Positions 8,029 through 20,001 of a stretch of 39,822 nucleotides of DNA are shown piece by piece. The DNA comes from Snodgrassella alvi. GTDB lineage: Bacteria > Pseudomonadota > Gammaproteobacteria > Burkholderiales > Neisseriaceae. The position numbers and the translations under genes were made by a program. The notes under the pieces are model-generated. The model had not been told where the DNA came from. It did not search any database and saw only the letters and a list, made by a program, of their open reading frames with translations. Location: positions 1 through 39,822 of the forward strand of contig NZ_MEIK01000031.1 of assembly GCF_002777855.1 (NCBI RefSeq). The letters are read 5' to 3'. Within the stretch, counting starts at the first letter, position 1; each line of letters opens with the position of its first letter.

Positions 8029-8763
8029 ATGTCTGATAATCGTATCAATCATCAACCAGCTTTTTTGCTTTCATCACGTCCGTGGAGTGAAAGCAGTCTT
8101 CAAATAGAAATATTTTCACGAGACTATGGCAGAGTGGTGATGCTGGCTCGCAGTGCACGACGGCGCCAAAGTGAACTGCGCGGCGTGTTGGTACCATTTG
8201 TACCTTTGCAGATTTCTTGGTATGGCAATAATGAACTGAAAACTCTTCATCGTGCAGAATGGGTAGGTGGGTGGCCTCAGCCACAAAATCAAGCTTTGTT
8301 CAGTGCAATGTATGTGAATGAGTTAGTTTTGAAACTTACAGCACGCGAGGATTCCTTACCATCTGTCTATCATGCCATGTACGCCGTTTTGCAAAGTATC
8401 TGCGGTGGTGAGCATCTGGCAGCTTTACGTTATTTTGAGTGGAGCCTTCTGCATACTTTAGGTGTGGCTCCGGATATCTCGCAGGACAATCTAGAACAAG
8501 CAATTGTCTGTCATGAACGTTACTGGTTGCGTGCTGAGTACGCACCGGTATTATTGATGCAGGCACAGCAGCTATCTGCTCAAGAGAAAGGCATTGTGGT
8601 CCATGGACATACTCTTAATGCGCTAACCAACCAGTCTCTGGCATCACAGCCTGAATGGCATCAGGAAGCTCTTCGGCTGACTCGCATGCTACTTGATTTC
8701 CGTCTACCAGACGGTATCCTCAGTAGACAGATATTGAAACAGCTGCAGCAATTAACAGGTTAA
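8029..8763 (+). CDS. recO: DNA repair protein RecO
   Basis: RecO works with RecR (and RecF) to displace SSB and load RecA at gaps. The 244-residue length is normal. The N-terminal OB-fold is recognisable in AFLLSSRPWSESSLQIEIFS and GVLVPFVPLQISWYG. The helical C-terminal half contains LRYFEWSLLHTLGVAP. The zinc-binding cysteine cluster found in some RecO proteins is absent, as in many proteobacterial members. A TATAAT hexamer at 7990-7995 lies about 35 nt upstream of the ATG, although no good -35 is spaced correctly. A terminator shared with tRNA-Pro follows about 215 nt downstream. Confidence 0.92.
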   Translation: MSDNRINHQPAFLLSSRPWSESSLQIEIFSRDYGRVVMLARSARRRQSELRGVLVPFVPLQISWYGNNELKTLHRAEWVGGWPQPQNQALFSAMYVNELVLKLTAREDSLPSVYHAMYAVLQSICGGEHLAALRYFEWSLLHTLGVAPDISQDNLEQAIVCHERYWLRAEYAPVLLMQAQQLSAQEKGIVVHGHTLNALTNQSLASQPEWHQEALRLTRMLLDFRLPDGILSRQILKQLQQLTG

Positions 8764-8977
8764 TAATCTTATTATTTAAGCATCTGATTGAATAAATTAT
8801 TGCAGTTTATTGGACTAGTAACGGGCCTTTGAGAATTTGGAATGAATTGCTAGAATTTTAATAAGCAAAGAATTGGATTTTCTTTTTTAACATCTTTATT
8901 GATTCGAAAGCATATTATCTGAATTTTTATTTTGATACTGTGAGAATCTGATACTGATATTTACTCTATTTGTATAA

Positions 8978-9007
8978 AAAAATACAGCCCTTCTAGGCTG
9001 TATTTTT
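8978..9007. terminator. Bidirectional terminator between recO and tRNA-Pro
   Basis: A perfect 12-bp stem AAAAATACAGCC with GGCTGTATTTTT around a 6-nt loop, with T-runs on both strands. It lies 6 nt past the CCA end of the tRNA and also ends any recO transcript. Confidence 0.9.
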
Positions 9008-9012
9008 AATTT

Positions 9013-9089
9013 TGGTCGGAGTGAAAGGATTCGAACCTTCGACCCCTTGCACCCCATGCAAGTGCGCTACCAGACTGCGCCACACTCCG
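9013..9089 (-). tRNA. tRNA-Pro (anticodon GGG)
   Basis: Read on the minus strand, 77 nt fold as a full cloverleaf. The acceptor stem is CGGAGTG paired with CACTCCG and the CCA is encoded. The D-arm contains GTCTGGTAGCGC. The anticodon stem CTTGC/GCAAG closes the loop ATGGGGT, giving anticodon GGG for proline codons CCC and CCU. The T-arm holds GGTTCGAATCC. It sits between its own promoter in the end of the MerR-like gene and a strong terminator, so it is a single-gene unit. Confidence 0.96.
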
Positions 9090-9106
9090 ACTCTGTAAAG
9101 GAGGCG

Positions 9107-9135
9107 ATTATAAAAGTAATCGTTTTACTTGGCAA
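9107..9135 (-). promoter_or_regulatory. Promoter of tRNA-Pro
   Basis: On the minus strand TTGCCA (9130-9135, 5 of 6) and a perfect TATAAT (9107-9112) are separated by 17 nt. A GC-rich discriminator CGCCTCC follows, as in stringently controlled stable-RNA promoters. The -35 lies inside the last codons and stop of the upstream MerR-like gene, and transcription would begin about 10 nt before the mature tRNA. Confidence 0.8.
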
Positions 9136-9463
9136 GTACGCTATTCAGGTTGTCCATTATCTTCTCAATGTGCTGCCGTGTTTCTAGAGCATCAATGGCC
9201 GGATTACCTTCAGCATCCACCTGATTACGTGTAAATGGATCGATATAGGGAGTAAAGCTATCGCGCAATTGTCGAATTTTAATTACATCAGCACGGGTAT
9301 AATGCTGGCCGCCATACCCAATCACTACGCCGTGAATCTGCTGCCATGCAGTAAACTGCTCCTTACTAATGTCAGCAAGCTGGCACAGCTCTTCTAGGGT
9401 AAAGTACCGCTGTGCTGGAATGGGTAACAGTTGCTTAGGCTTGTTTTCCATTATAGTGATCAA
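9125..9463 (-). CDS. MerR-like DNA-binding protein
   Basis: A small (112-residue) protein with an N-terminal helix-turn-helix of MerR type: [19 protein letters not shown] near residue 19, then [13 protein letters not shown] near 54. It lacks a long dimerisation helix and effector domain, so it is at the short end of the family, and its target is unknown. Such a gene regularly follows ihfA in Betaproteobacteria. The best start is a TTG at 9463 with GAAAGG about 5 nt upstream. An ATG at 9451 has no ribosome binding site. Either start overlaps the end of ihfA, which suggests translational coupling. Confidence 0.8.
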   Translation of the reverse strand: MITIMENKPKQLLPIPAQRYFTLEELCQLADISKEQFTAWQQIHGVVIGYGGQHYTRADVIKIRQLRDSFTPYIDPFTRNQVDAEGNPAIDALETRQHIEKIMDNLNSVLAK

Positions 9464-9737
9464 CCATGCCTTTCAATTTTTGTGATGCATGGAATGTTAC
9501 CACGCGTCTAGCAGAAATAGGGACTTCTTCGCCGGTTTTGGGATTACGGCCAGGGCGCTGCGGTTTATCGCGCAGCTGGAAGTTACCAAAACCAGAGATT
9601 TTGATTTGTTCGCCTTGTTCTAGGGTACTGCGAATTTCTTCAAAAAACAATTCTACTATTTCTTTGGCATCGTGTTTGCTCATGCCGGCTACTTTTTCTA
9701 CCAAAATATCTGCAAGTTCAGCTTTTGTCAGCGTCAT
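9435..9737 (-). CDS. ihfA: Integration host factor, alpha subunit
   Basis: IHF bends DNA sharply at specific sites and acts in transcription, recombination and replication as an alpha/beta heterodimer. The 100-residue product begins [15 protein letters not shown], the standard alpha-chain N-terminus. It has the DNA-binding arm [20 protein letters not shown] with the conserved proline that intercalates into DNA. The frame is open 41 codons further upstream into the end of pheT, but that segment is not IHF-like, so the ATG at 9737 is used. It lies 100 nt downstream of pheT, as in other proteobacteria. Confidence 0.96.
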   Translation of the reverse strand: MTLTKAELADILVEKVAGMSKHDAKEIVELFFEEIRSTLEQGEQIKISGFGNFQLRDKPQRPGRNPKTGEEVPISARRVVTFHASQKLKGMVDHYNGKQA

Positions 9738-9837
9738 ATTAAAGTTTCTTTCATTAAAGAGGGCGATATTATCCACAAATTGATTTGTGTTATCAAGTAA
9801 GTAAAATTTTAATCGTTTAGGATGTCTGGGTAAAATT

Positions 9838-12195
9838 CTAAACGCGTAATTTTGCGTCAATTGTACCTGCTGTATCTATGAGTTTTGTTATTACTGAGTC
9901 TACTTCTTCATCGGTCAGTGTTTGCTCAGGGCTTTGCAGAATAATTTTTACAGCCAGACTTTTCATGTTTTCAGGGACACCTTTACCTCGATAAACGTCA
10001 AAAATAGCGATTTCCTGTATGGAAGAATGTTTAACACTGGTCAGAGTGTTAAGTAACTGTTCAGCAGTTATTTGCTCTGGGAGGATAAAAGCCAGATCAC
10101 GTCGTACGGGCTGAAATTTGGATACTGGTTGGTAAGTAATTCTGTCTTGCGATAATACAGCACTTAGATTTAGCTCAAATAGAATCGGTGATTGAGGTAA
10201 ATCGTATTTTTGTGTCCAGCGTGGATGCAGTTCTCCGATAACACCGACTACTTTATCAGCAATGATGATTTCTGCCGTTCTGCCCGGATGCAGTGCCGGA
10301 TGTTCTGCTGCGCGATATTCAACAGTATCAGCACTGATTAAACCGGCAATATCGTTTTTGACATCATAGAAATCCACATTACGTGTGGTTGCGGCCCATT
10401 GTTCTGGCAGGGCAGAACCATAAGCAAGACCAGCAATTTTTTTGGTCTGGACATATGCTTCATTCTGTTTGTGAAACACGCGTGCCACTTCGAATAATCT
10501 TACCCGGTTTTGTTTACGGTTTAGATTATTGTGCAGAATTTCTATCAAGCCACCAAACAAGGTAGAGCGCATGACACTTAGCTGACTGGCAATCGGGTTT
10601 TGCAGGCGAATCGGATTAGTATTGCCGGCTAAATCTTGTTCCCATGCTTCTTCTACAAAGGCGTAGCTGACAACTTCCTGATAGCCGTTATTGGCAAGCT
10701 GGTGGTAGACACTGAATAATGGTTTCTGTGTTTCCGGCAGGGCTACCATGTTCAGTTTGCCATTGGTATGGTTGTCTGGAATATTGTCATATCCGAAAAC
10801 GCGGCCGATTTCTTCAATAAGATCTGCTTCAATTTCAATATCAAAGCGAAAGCTGGGTGATGTAACCGTGAAACCGTCTTCGCATATTTGTGGATTAAGG
10901 CCTAGATGTTGCAGAATAATTCCTATATTCTCTGCAGAAATATTTACTCCCAGTACTTTGGCTACTCTGTTGGTGCGTACTCGGACTTTTTTGGTGTCAG
11001 GCAGGTTTCCTGTTGCTTCAGTGATATTACCGATATCACCTCCGCAGATTTCTTGTATCAGGGCTGTGGCACGTTCGATGGCTTGTTGCTGTAAATTGAA
11101 ATCCACACCTCGCTCAAAACGAAATGATGAGTCTGAACCAAAACCATACTGTCGAGCTTTGCCGGCAATGATGTCTGGAGTAAACCATGCACTTTCGATG
11201 ACTACATTATGGGTATCGTTAGTAACTGAGCTTTCTATACCACCCATCAGCCCAGCAATGCTCAATACCTGTTTTTCATCAGCTACTACAAGTGTATTGC
11301 TGCAGAGGGTGACAGTTTTGTCATTAAGACAGGTAATGGTTTCACCATCATGAGCACGACGAATATTCAGCTTACCGGTAATTTTATCAGCATCAAACAT
11401 GTGCATTGGCTGCCCAAGCTCTAGCATGACATAGTTGCCGATATCAACTAAAGCATTGATACTCCGCAATCCACTGCGTTCCAGTCGTTGTTTTAGCCAT
11501 GCCGGTGTAGCTGATTGTGAATTAACGCCACGGATAACTCGGGTAAGAAAGCGGCCACAGTCTTGTGGTGCTTCGATGCTGGCTGGTTGGCTGGCTTCGA
11601 TGTTTGCTTGGACAGGCACAATTTCAATCGGATGTAACTTAGACTGAGTTAATGCACCTACTTCACGTGCTATTCCTTTTATACTGAGGCAGTCTGCACG
11701 GTTAGGTGTGATTTTGAGGGTGAGCAGATGATCATCTAATTCCAGATAGTTGCGGATGTTTTCACCGATAGGTGCATCTGCAGGCAGAATCAGCAGACCA
11801 TTAACTTCATCTGGCAGACCTAATTCTTTTGCTGAGCACAGCATTCCATTGGATACTTGACCGCGCATTTTGGTGGGTTTGATTTTAAAATCGCCTGGCA
11901 AAATGGCGCCTGGTAACGCGCAAGGTACTTTGATTCCTGGCTGTACATTGGGAGCACCACATACAATTTGTATCAGTTCGCCTGTGCCGGCATCTACTTG
12001 TGTGATATTGAGCCGGTCAGCATCAGGATGTTTAATGACTGATTTTACTTCAGCAATTACTACACCTGTGAAGGTGGGAGCAGCCAGTCTGGTTTCTTCT
12101 ACTTCAAGTCCGGCCATGGTGAGTAAATGTGCCAGCTGGTCTGCTGACAGGTCTGGATTGACCCATGAATATAACCATTGTTGAGAAAATTGCAT
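9838..12195 (-). CDS. pheT: Phenylalanyl-tRNA synthetase beta subunit
   Basis: The 785-residue beta chain forms the (alpha-beta)2 enzyme with PheS and carries editing and tRNA-recognition domains. Visible parts in order are an EMAP-like tRNA-binding domain ([17 protein letters not shown], about 42-150), the B3/B4 editing domain (about 210-380), B5, the catalytic-like core, and a C-terminal anticodon-binding FDX-ACB domain ([18 protein letters not shown], near 690). The length is typical. Unusually for this pair, it is separated from pheS by 329 nt. GGAAG upstream of the ATG serves as ribosome binding site. Confidence 0.97.
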   Translation of the reverse strand: MQFSQQWLYSWVNPDLSADQLAHLLTMAGLEVEETRLAAPTFTGVVIAEVKSVIKHPDADRLNITQVDAGTGELIQIVCGAPNVQPGIKVPCALPGAILPGDFKIKPTKMRGQVSNGMLCSAKELGLPDEVNGLLILPADAPIGENIRNYLELDDHLLTLKITPNRADCLSIKGIAREVGALTQSKLHPIEIVPVQANIEASQPASIEAPQDCGRFLTRVIRGVNSQSATPAWLKQRLERSGLRSINALVDIGNYVMLELGQPMHMFDADKITGKLNIRRAHDGETITCLNDKTVTLCSNTLVVADEKQVLSIAGLMGGIESSVTNDTHNVVIESAWFTPDIIAGKARQYGFGSDSSFRFERGVDFNLQQQAIERATALIQEICGGDIGNITEATGNLPDTKKVRVRTNRVAKVLGVNISAENIGIILQHLGLNPQICEDGFTVTSPSFRFDIEIEADLIEEIGRVFGYDNIPDNHTNGKLNMVALPETQKPLFSVYHQLANNGYQEVVSYAFVEEAWEQDLAGNTNPIRLQNPIASQLSVMRSTLFGGLIEILHNNLNRKQNRVRLFEVARVFHKQNEAYVQTKKIAGLAYGSALPEQWAATTRNVDFYDVKNDIAGLISADTVEYRAAEHPALHPGRTAEIIIADKVVGVIGELHPRWTQKYDLPQSPILFELNLSAVLSQDRITYQPVSKFQPVRRDLAFILPEQITAEQLLNTLTSVKHSSIQEIAIFDVYRGKGVPENMKSLAVKIILQSPEQTLTDEEVDSVITKLIDTAGTIDAKLRV

Positions 12196-12524
12196 AATGC
12201 TTCCAGTATGTATTCTGTTGCAGTTTCATCCAAAAGTGTTGGGTTTGCTGGTCTGCAGTTGTTACAGGATTGTTTAATCTGTAATTTATGTAACTTCGCT
12301 TTTGGAATTCGTATTAGGTTAAGATGAATTATTCTAGTTTGTTATAGGGTGAATAATTTTTTAACCATAAAAATTCATCAGTCGTTCACTAGTGAGATGA
12401 TTACGCTTTGATGTTAATCTTATATCAGTGGTAATGAATGTTGTTTTGTTTCGGCTATGCCTGAATTGGATAATTCAGGGATTGGCTTAAAACAAGTTCA
12501 TTACTTTTAACAGACACTTTGTAG
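12196..12524. other. Long pheS-pheT spacer with a small hairpin
   Basis: No ORF of note is present. A perfect 8-bp inverted repeat, CCTGAATT with AATTCAGG and a 4-nt loop, lies at 12460-12479, about 45 nt past the pheS stop. It has no T-run, so it looks more like a processing or stabilising structure, or a weak attenuator, than a terminator. No strong pheT promoter could be recognised, although TATAAC on the minus strand near 12340 is a possible -10. Confidence 0.5.
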
Positions 12525-13529
<1,005 letters not shown>

Positions 13530-13745
13530 TTAAATATAAACCGAAGAGATGTGTAATGCTTTGTCTTGCTTTTAAAAATGCTGGAATTGTGAATAATACC
13601 GAATCTGAAGCGGACAAAACGAGGTATATAACACGCTATAATATATTTTTTGCTAAAAGCTTATTTTAACGCGAAATTCATGCGGTAAACAATGTTAAAC
13701 CATCAGTTTAAATATAATTAAAAAGGTTGATAAAACAGGAATGAA

Positions 13746-13773
13746 AAAAAAGGAAACCGAAGTTTCCTTTTTT
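13746..13773 (-). terminator. Terminator of rpmI-rplT
   Basis: A perfect 12-bp stem (AAAAAAGGAAAC with GTTTCCTTTTTT) around a CGAA tetraloop, with T-runs in both directions, starts 15 nt past the rplT stop. Confidence 0.9.
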
Positions 13774-13787
13774 CCAGAATCTGCTTA

Positions 13788-14144
13788 TCAGGCTAAAGCA
13801 GCTTTTGCCTGTGCAGCCAGCTGAGCAAACGCAGCTTGATCAAATACGGCCAGATCAGCCAGTACTTTGCGGTCGATAACAATAGCCGCCTTTTTCAGAC
13901 CATTCATGAATTTGCTGTAAGACAAACCGTTCTGACGTGCAGCGGCATTGATACGTACAATCCATAACTGGCGGAATTGACGTTTGCGTTGACGACGGTC
14001 ACGATAGGCGTACTGTCCGGCTTTCATTACTGCCTGTTTGGCAATACGATAGACGTTTTTACGACGGCCGCGGTAGCCTTTGGCTAACGCTAAAACTTTT
14101 TTATGACGTGCACGAGCGGTAACACCACGTTTTACGCGAGGCAT
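13788..14144 (-). CDS. rplT: 50S ribosomal protein L20
   Basis: L20 is an early-assembly 23S rRNA-binding protein. In other bacteria it also represses its own operon by binding the rpmI leader. The 118-residue basic protein starts [18 protein letters not shown] and contains the family's [28 protein letters not shown] stretch in its long N-terminal helix (about 24-51, described by these landmarks: YRGRRKN and YAYRDRR). It follows rpmI by 12 nt, the universal L35-L20 pair. Confidence 0.97.
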   Translation of the reverse strand: MPRVKRGVTARARHKKVLALAKGYRGRRKNVYRIAKQAVMKAGQYAYRDRRQRKRQFRQLWIVRINAAARQNGLSYSKFMNGLKKAAIVIDRKVLADLAVFDQAAFAQLAAQAKAALA

Positions 14145-14156
14145 AGTTCAAACTCC

Positions 14157-14354
14157 TTAAGCGTAGGGTAACATTTTGTGGATAGAAGCCATATCGCGTT
14201 CATTCACCAAAGAGGTGCCACGCAATTGGCGTTTGTTTTTAGTGGTTTTTTTCGTCAGGATGTGACGTTTGAACGCATGAGCGCGTTTTACACCACCGTT
14301 ACCCAATACTTTAAAGCGTTTTTTTGCGCTAGATTTGGATTTCATTTTCGGCAT
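14157..14354 (-). CDS. rpmI: 50S ribosomal protein L35
   Basis: A 65-residue, very basic ribosomal protein starting [16 protein letters not shown] and containing [14 protein letters not shown], both diagnostic of L35. The frame is open further upstream, but those residues are not L35 and the ATG at 14354 gives the family length. A GGAG lies upstream of it. The gene has its own strong promoter (14478-14506) and a leader of about 115 nt, separated from infC by a terminator. In E. coli L20 binds the equivalent leader to control translation, so a similar control here is plausible but not shown. Confidence 0.96.
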   Translation of the reverse strand: MPKMKSKSSAKKRFKVLGNGGVKRAHAFKRHILTKKTTKNKRQLRGTSLVNERDMASIHKMLPYA

Positions 14355-14477
14355 GGGAAAACTCCATTGTTGTTTGATCAGGCGAGGGGTGGCTGTATAC
14401 AGCACTTTGACCCGCACACCACGGTTTTTGCCGCTTGAATATTGCTTTGCGCACAGCGGCGATGCACAAGGATGAGA

Positions 14478-14506
14478 ATTATAATATATCTGCGTCGTTA
14501 AGACAA
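14478..14506 (-). promoter_or_regulatory. Promoter of rpmI-rplT
   Basis: On the minus strand TTGTCT (14501-14506, 4 of 6) and a perfect TATAAT (14478-14483) have a 17-nt spacer. The start would be near 14470, giving a leader of about 115 nt before rpmI. With the terminator at 14576-14611, this makes rpmI-rplT a unit separate from thrS-infC. Confidence 0.78.
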
Positions 14507-14575
14507 TATCGCTGTGGTATGCTTCTGCCGACACAGTCCTGTGGTAATTATTTAGGCTGCTTGAGTCAATATATG

Positions 14576-14611
14576 AAAAACCTCATTTCAGGTGAGTAAA
14601 ATGAGGTTTTT
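14576..14611 (-). terminator. Terminator of thrS-infC
   Basis: A 13-bp stem (AAAAACCTCATTT with AAATGAGGTTTTT) around a 10-nt loop begins 24 nt past the infC stop, with T-runs on both strands. Confidence 0.9.
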
Positions 14612-14634
14612 ATAAGACAGGCTGAGTTTAATAA

Positions 14635-15153
14635 TTATTTCTTTTTCGGTGCGATTATCATCACCATTTGGCGACCTTCCATTTTTGGAAACTGCTCAAC
14701 AGTGCCGATTTCAATCAAATCAGCTTGAATGCGTTTGAGTAGTTCTGCTCCTAAATGTTGATGAGCCATTTCACGTCCACGAAAGCGCAGCGTGACTTTT
14801 ACTTTATCGCCATCTGTTAAAAAGCGAACAATATTGCGCATTTTAATCTGATAGTCACCTTCATCAGTACCAGGGCGGAATTTGATTTCTTTTACCTGCA
14901 CCTGTTTTTGTTTTTTGCGCTGTTCGTCGCGTTTTTTGGATTGTTCGTATTTGTATTTACCAAAATCCATTAATTTGCAGACGGGTGGTTTGGCGGTAGG
15001 GGCAATTTCCACCAGATCCACATCGTTCTCTTCGGCCAATTTCATGGCCTGCTGAGTAGATACTACACCCAACTGTTCGCCAGTTGGACCAATCAAACGC
15101 ACTTCTTTAATGGTGATTTCACCGTTGATGCGTGCTTCGCGTTCTTGAGCGAT
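14635..15153 (-). CDS. infC: Translation initiation factor IF-3 (AUC start codon)
   Basis: IF-3 binds the 30S subunit, blocks premature 50S joining and rejects non-canonical start codons. With the start at 15153 the product is 172 residues, beginning (M)[17 protein letters not shown], the normal Neisserial N-terminus. The codon there is ATC, preceded 7 nt upstream by AGGAG. The next possible start, a GTG at 15102, would delete 17 conserved residues. Rare AUU or AUC starts in infC let IF-3 repress its own translation, a known family trait. The N-domain, linker [17 protein letters not shown] and C-domain (about 90-172) are intact. The gene follows thrS by 21 nt. Confidence 0.94.
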   Translation of the reverse strand: MAQEREARINGEITIKEVRLIGPTGEQLGVVSTQQAMKLAEENDVDLVEIAPTAKPPVCKLMDFGKYKYEQSKKRDEQRKKQKQVQVKEIKFRPGTDEGDYQIKMRNIVRFLTDGDKVKVTLRFRGREMAHQHLGAELLKRIQADLIEIGTVEQFPKMEGRQMVMIIAPKKK

Positions 15154-15174
15154 GGTCGTACTCCTTATTCACGT

Positions 15175-17082
15175 TTAATGAAGAGACAAGGCTTCTTGTT
15201 TCAGCTGGCTAATGAAAGTTTCAATATCCATCTGACCCAAATCTTCACCGCCGCGTTTGCGTACGGCAACCTTGTTGTCCTGTTTTTCTTTCTCGCCTAT
15301 AACCAGTTGATAGGGAAGGCGTTGCGTACTGTTATCTCGGATTTTGTATCCAATTTTCTCATTACGCAAGTCTAAATGCACGCGGAAGCCTTCTGCGGTT
15401 AATCGCGTGGCAAGTTGTTGACAATATTCTGTCTGTGCTTCAGTGATATTCATAATCACCATTTGTACCGGTGCTAACCAAAGCGGAAATGCGCCGGCAT
15501 GATGTTCAATCAGAATACCAATAAAACGTTCTAATGAACCTAAAATGGCTCGATGTAGCATTACTGGTCGGGCGCGGCCGTTTTCTTCGGTGACATATTC
15601 TGCACCTAGACGCTCCGGTAATACAAAATCCAGCTGGATAGTGCCACATTGCCACGAACGGCCTAATGCGTCTTTAATATGATATTCTACTTTCGGGCCG
15701 TAGAATGCGCCTTCACCGGGTAATTCTTCCCATGTAACGCCACAGGCAGTCAGAGCTTCGCGTAAACCCTGTTCCGCTTTGTCCCATATGGCATCAGAAC
15801 CGGCACGTTTTTCAGGCCGCAGGGATAATTTAACCGATACATCATTGAATTCAAACTGGCGGTAAATGCGCATGACCAGTTCGTTGAATGCTTTGGCTTC
15901 ACTGACTATCTGGTCTTCGGTACAGAAAATATGAGCGTCGTCTTGTGTGAAGCCACGTACGCGCATCAGTCCGTGCAGGGCGCCAGAAGGTTCATTTCGG
16001 TGACAGGAACCGAATTCGGCCAGACGCAAGGGAAGGTCGCGATAAGAGCGTAAACCCTGATTGAAAATTTGAATATGACCAGGACAATTCATGGGTTTTA
16101 CTGCGTAAACACGTTTTTCCGATTCGGTAATAAACATGTTTTCTTTGTAATTATCCCAGTGACCGGATTTTTCCCAAAGGCTGCGATCCATAATCATTGG
16201 GGTTTTGATTTCCTGATAGCCAGCAGCTGCTAGTTCACGACGCAGGTGTTGTTCGATTATCTGCCATAATGACCAGCCCTTGGGATGCCAGAATACCATG
16301 CCCGGTGCTTCGTCCTGCAAATGGAATAAATCCATTTGTTTGGCCAGTTTGCGGTGGTCACGTTTTTCTGCTTCTTCTATACGTTGGATGTAGGCGTTCA
16401 AATCTTCCTTGGAAGCCCATGCGGTGCCGTAAATACGCTGTAACTGTTCGTTTTTAGCATCACCACGCCAATAGGCGCCTGAAAGTTTTGTGAGTTTGAA
16501 GTTTTTAAGAAAGCGGGTGTTGGGAACATGCGGACCGCGACACATATCTACATATTCCTGATGATAATATAGACCCATGGCTTTTTCATCAGGCATGTCT
16601 TCAATCAGGCGCAGTTTGTAATCTTCGTGTCGCTGAGTGAATACTCTGATAACTTCATCCCGTGGTGTAACTTTTTTGATTACGTCATAATTCTGTGCAA
16701 TCAGTTCTTTCATGCGGGCTTCAATTGCTGCAATATCTTCGGGCGTAAAGGGACGTTCGTACCAGATGTCGTAATAAAACCCATCTTCGATTACTGGGCC
16801 GATAACCATTTTGGCATCAGGATAAAGCTGCTTTACAGCATGGCCAACCAGATGAGCACAGGAGTGACGAATAATATCGACACCTTCTTTGTCTTTGGCA
16901 GTAATGATGCTGACTTGAGCATCTTCTGTTACTTGATCACATGTATCTACCAATTTGCCATTAACTTTACCGGCAATGGCGGCTTTGGCTAAGCCTGTAC
17001 CTATGGAAGCGGCAATGTCGGCAATGCTTAATGGCGCTTCAAACTGACGAACTGAGCCGTCTGGCAAGGTAATGTTTAACAT
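15175..17082 (-). CDS. thrS: Threonyl-tRNA synthetase
   Basis: Charges tRNA-Thr and edits Ser-tRNA-Thr. The 635 residues contain an N-terminal TGS domain (1-62), the SAD editing domain with [17 protein letters not shown] (near 73), the class II catalytic core with the zinc-site cysteine in [10 protein letters not shown] (near 333), HRNEPSGAL and [12 protein letters not shown]-terminal anticodon-binding domain runs from about 535. The ATG at 17082 gives the expected [10 protein letters not shown] start. It heads the thrS-infC pair and is divergent from tgt, with 243 nt between. No threonine-leader or tRNA-like operator could be recognised upstream by eye. Confidence 0.97.
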   Translation of the reverse strand: MLNITLPDGSVRQFEAPLSIADIAASIGTGLAKAAIAGKVNGKLVDTCDQVTEDAQVSIITAKDKEGVDIIRHSCAHLVGHAVKQLYPDAKMVIGPVIEDGFYYDIWYERPFTPEDIAAIEARMKELIAQNYDVIKKVTPRDEVIRVFTQRHEDYKLRLIEDMPDEKAMGLYYHQEYVDMCRGPHVPNTRFLKNFKLTKLSGAYWRGDAKNEQLQRIYGTAWASKEDLNAYIQRIEEAEKRDHRKLAKQMDLFHLQDEAPGMVFWHPKGWSLWQIIEQHLRRELAAAGYQEIKTPMIMDRSLWEKSGHWDNYKENMFITESEKRVYAVKPMNCPGHIQIFNQGLRSYRDLPLRLAEFGSCHRNEPSGALHGLMRVRGFTQDDAHIFCTEDQIVSEAKAFNELVMRIYRQFEFNDVSVKLSLRPEKRAGSDAIWDKAEQGLREALTACGVTWEELPGEGAFYGPKVEYHIKDALGRSWQCGTIQLDFVLPERLGAEYVTEENGRARPVMLHRAILGSLERFIGILIEHHAGAFPLWLAPVQMVIMNITEAQTEYCQQLATRLTAEGFRVHLDLRNEKIGYKIRDNSTQRLPYQLVIGEKEKQDNKVAVRKRGGEDLGQMDIETFISQLKQEALSLH

Positions 17083-17280
17083 GCATACTCCACAAACAAC
17101 AGACCGGTCTCGTTTGTTACGAGTGAGAATATCAAATGGCCGCTTTTGTTTATATTTATAAATTAATGGGATAATTTAATGCGTCAGTTCTGATGAACTT
17201 TCGCTTTAGTTAAGGAATTTATTTTAACGATTTGGTTTTTGCTTGGCAATGCTTGCCCGGCGAAATGTGTAGGTTTGGGC

Positions 17281-17286
17281 TATAAT
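17281..17286 (+). promoter_or_regulatory. Possible -10 element of tgt
   Basis: A perfect TATAAT preceded by GGGC lies 39 nt before the tgt ATG. No hexamer near TTGACA is present at 16-18 nt spacing. The same GGGCTATAAT string occurs 33 nt upstream of recO, which is the only extra support. Confidence 0.45.
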
Positions 17287-17316
17287 GGGAAATTCTGTCA
17301 TATTTTTTGATATTAA

Positions 17317-18441
<1,125 letters not shown>

Positions 18442-18554
18442 GTTTGTGTCTGTTGGGAGTGATGCTGTTTTGTAAGTGTATATATTTTGTTGCTGATAGT
18501 TGAAGTTTGTCAGCAATGTTTTGTGTTTTTATAGAATATAGTGGAGAAAGTTGT

Positions 18555-19937
18555 ATGGGTGAAAAAGCCTGGTCGGGCCGTTTTCATGAGCCGGTTAGTG
18601 AGCTGGTAAAGCAGTACACTGCATCGATTACTTTTGATCAGCGTCTTGCTCAATGTGATATTGAGGGTTCTCTGGCACATGCGCAGATGTTGCAGCAGGC
18701 TGGTGTGCTTAGTGCGGAAGATTTGAACGCAATTCAGCAGGGTATGCGGGAAATTCTACATGAAATTGCTGCCGGTAAAATCAACTGGTCAGTTGATTTG
18801 GAAGATGTTCATATGAATGTGGAACATCTGCTTACGCAGAAAGTCGGTGATGCCGGTAAACGTCTACATACCGGTCGAAGTCGCAATGATCAGGTAGCGA
18901 CGGATATCCGTTTATGGCTGCGTGAGGAAATTGACCGTATTGTGTTGCTTATCAATGATTTGCAGTCTGCGCTGGTTGATTTGGCTGAAAAAAATGCAGA
19001 GGTGGTGATGCCTGGCTTTACGCATATGCAGGTGGCTCAGCCTGTTAGCTTTGGGCATCATATGCTGGCGTATGTGGAAATGCTGGGACGGGACTGCGAG
19101 CGAATGCAAGATTGCCGCCATCGAGTAAACCGGATGCCTCTGGGTGCGGCCGCGCTGGCAGGGACAACTTTTCCGATAAATCGGGAAGTGACAGCGCAAT
19201 TACTGAGCTTTGAGGCTATATGTCAAAATTCTTTGGATGCGGTATCAGATCGGGATTTTGCTATTGAGTTTGCTGCAGCCGCATCGATTCTTATGATGCA
19301 TCTTTCAAGGCTGAGTGAGGAACTGATATATTGGATGAGTCCGTGCTTCGGCTTCATTGATATTGCCGACCGTTTCTGTACAGGGTCGAGCATTATGCCG
19401 CAAAAGAAAAATCCGGATGTACCGGAACTTGTGCGCGGAAAAAGTGCGCGGGTGGTCGGACATTTGATGGGGCTGATTACCTTGATGAAATCGCAGCCAT
19501 TGGCTTATAACAAGGACAATCAAGAAGACAAGGAACCTCTTTTTGATACGGTAGATACGTTGGTTGACACACTACGGATTTATGCCGATATGATGCGTGG
19601 TGTGAGTGTGAAGCCTAAAAATCTTCGAGCAGCGGTTTTACAGGGTTTTGCTACGGCAACTGATCTAGCTGATTATTTGGTGAAAAAGGGTTTACCATTT
19701 CGTGACAGTCATGAGGTGGTGGCACGTGCTGTACGTCTTGCTGAAGAACAGCAAAAAGAATTAAGCGAATTACCTCTGGATGTGCTGCAGTCTTTCTCTG
19801 GTTTGATTAAGGAAGATGTTTATCAGGTATTATCGCCGGAAGGCAGTTTGAATGCTCGTAATCATATAGGTGGTACGGCACCTGAGCAGGTTCGGGCACA
19901 GGTGGCTCGCTGGCGTAAGTGTTTACAGAGTAGTTAG
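18555..19937 (+). CDS. argH: Argininosuccinate lyase
   Basis: Cleaves argininosuccinate to arginine and fumarate, the last step of arginine synthesis. The 460-residue product starts [10 protein letters not shown] and has [12 protein letters not shown] (near 112) and the fumarase/lyase signature [12 protein letters not shown] (near 280) carrying the catalytic serine. The frame is open to 18507, but the ATG at 18555 matches the family N-terminus and has GGAG 8 nt upstream. No other arg gene is close. A terminator follows immediately. Confidence 0.96.
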   Translation: MGEKAWSGRFHEPVSELVKQYTASITFDQRLAQCDIEGSLAHAQMLQQAGVLSAEDLNAIQQGMREILHEIAAGKINWSVDLEDVHMNVEHLLTQKVGDAGKRLHTGRSRNDQVATDIRLWLREEIDRIVLLINDLQSALVDLAEKNAEVVMPGFTHMQVAQPVSFGHHMLAYVEMLGRDCERMQDCRHRVNRMPLGAAALAGTTFPINREVTAQLLSFEAICQNSLDAVSDRDFAIEFAAAASILMMHLSRLSEELIYWMSPCFGFIDIADRFCTGSSIMPQKKNPDVPELVRGKSARVVGHLMGLITLMKSQPLAYNKDNQEDKEPLFDTVDTLVDTLRIYADMMRGVSVKPKNLRAAVLQGFATATDLADYLVKKGLPFRDSHEVVARAVRLAEEQQKELSELPLDVLQSFSGLIKEDVYQVLSPEGSLNARNHIGGTAPEQVRAQVARWRKCLQSS

Positions 19938-19968
19938 TTCTGATTGTATGATCTGATAAGTCTTATTG

Positions 19969-20001
19969 AAAAAACAGGCAGATTTTTCTGTCTGTTTTTT
20001 T
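19969..20001 (+). terminator. Terminator of argH
   Basis: A stem of about 11 bp with one wobble pair (AAACAGGCAGA with TCTGTCTGTTT) around TTTT, followed by seven T. It starts about 30 nt past the argH stop. Confidence 0.88.

Noticed and set aside
10748-11353. 201-codon plus-strand ORF opposite pheT
   Set aside because: It lies wholly inside the well-supported pheT gene and its product looks like a mirror-frame shadow rich in Ser, Arg and Pro.
13661-13681. Mini-ORF MNFALK upstream of pheS as a possible attenuator leader peptide
   Set aside because: It contains a single Phe codon, has no convincing ribosome binding site and is not followed by alternative terminator/antiterminator hairpins.
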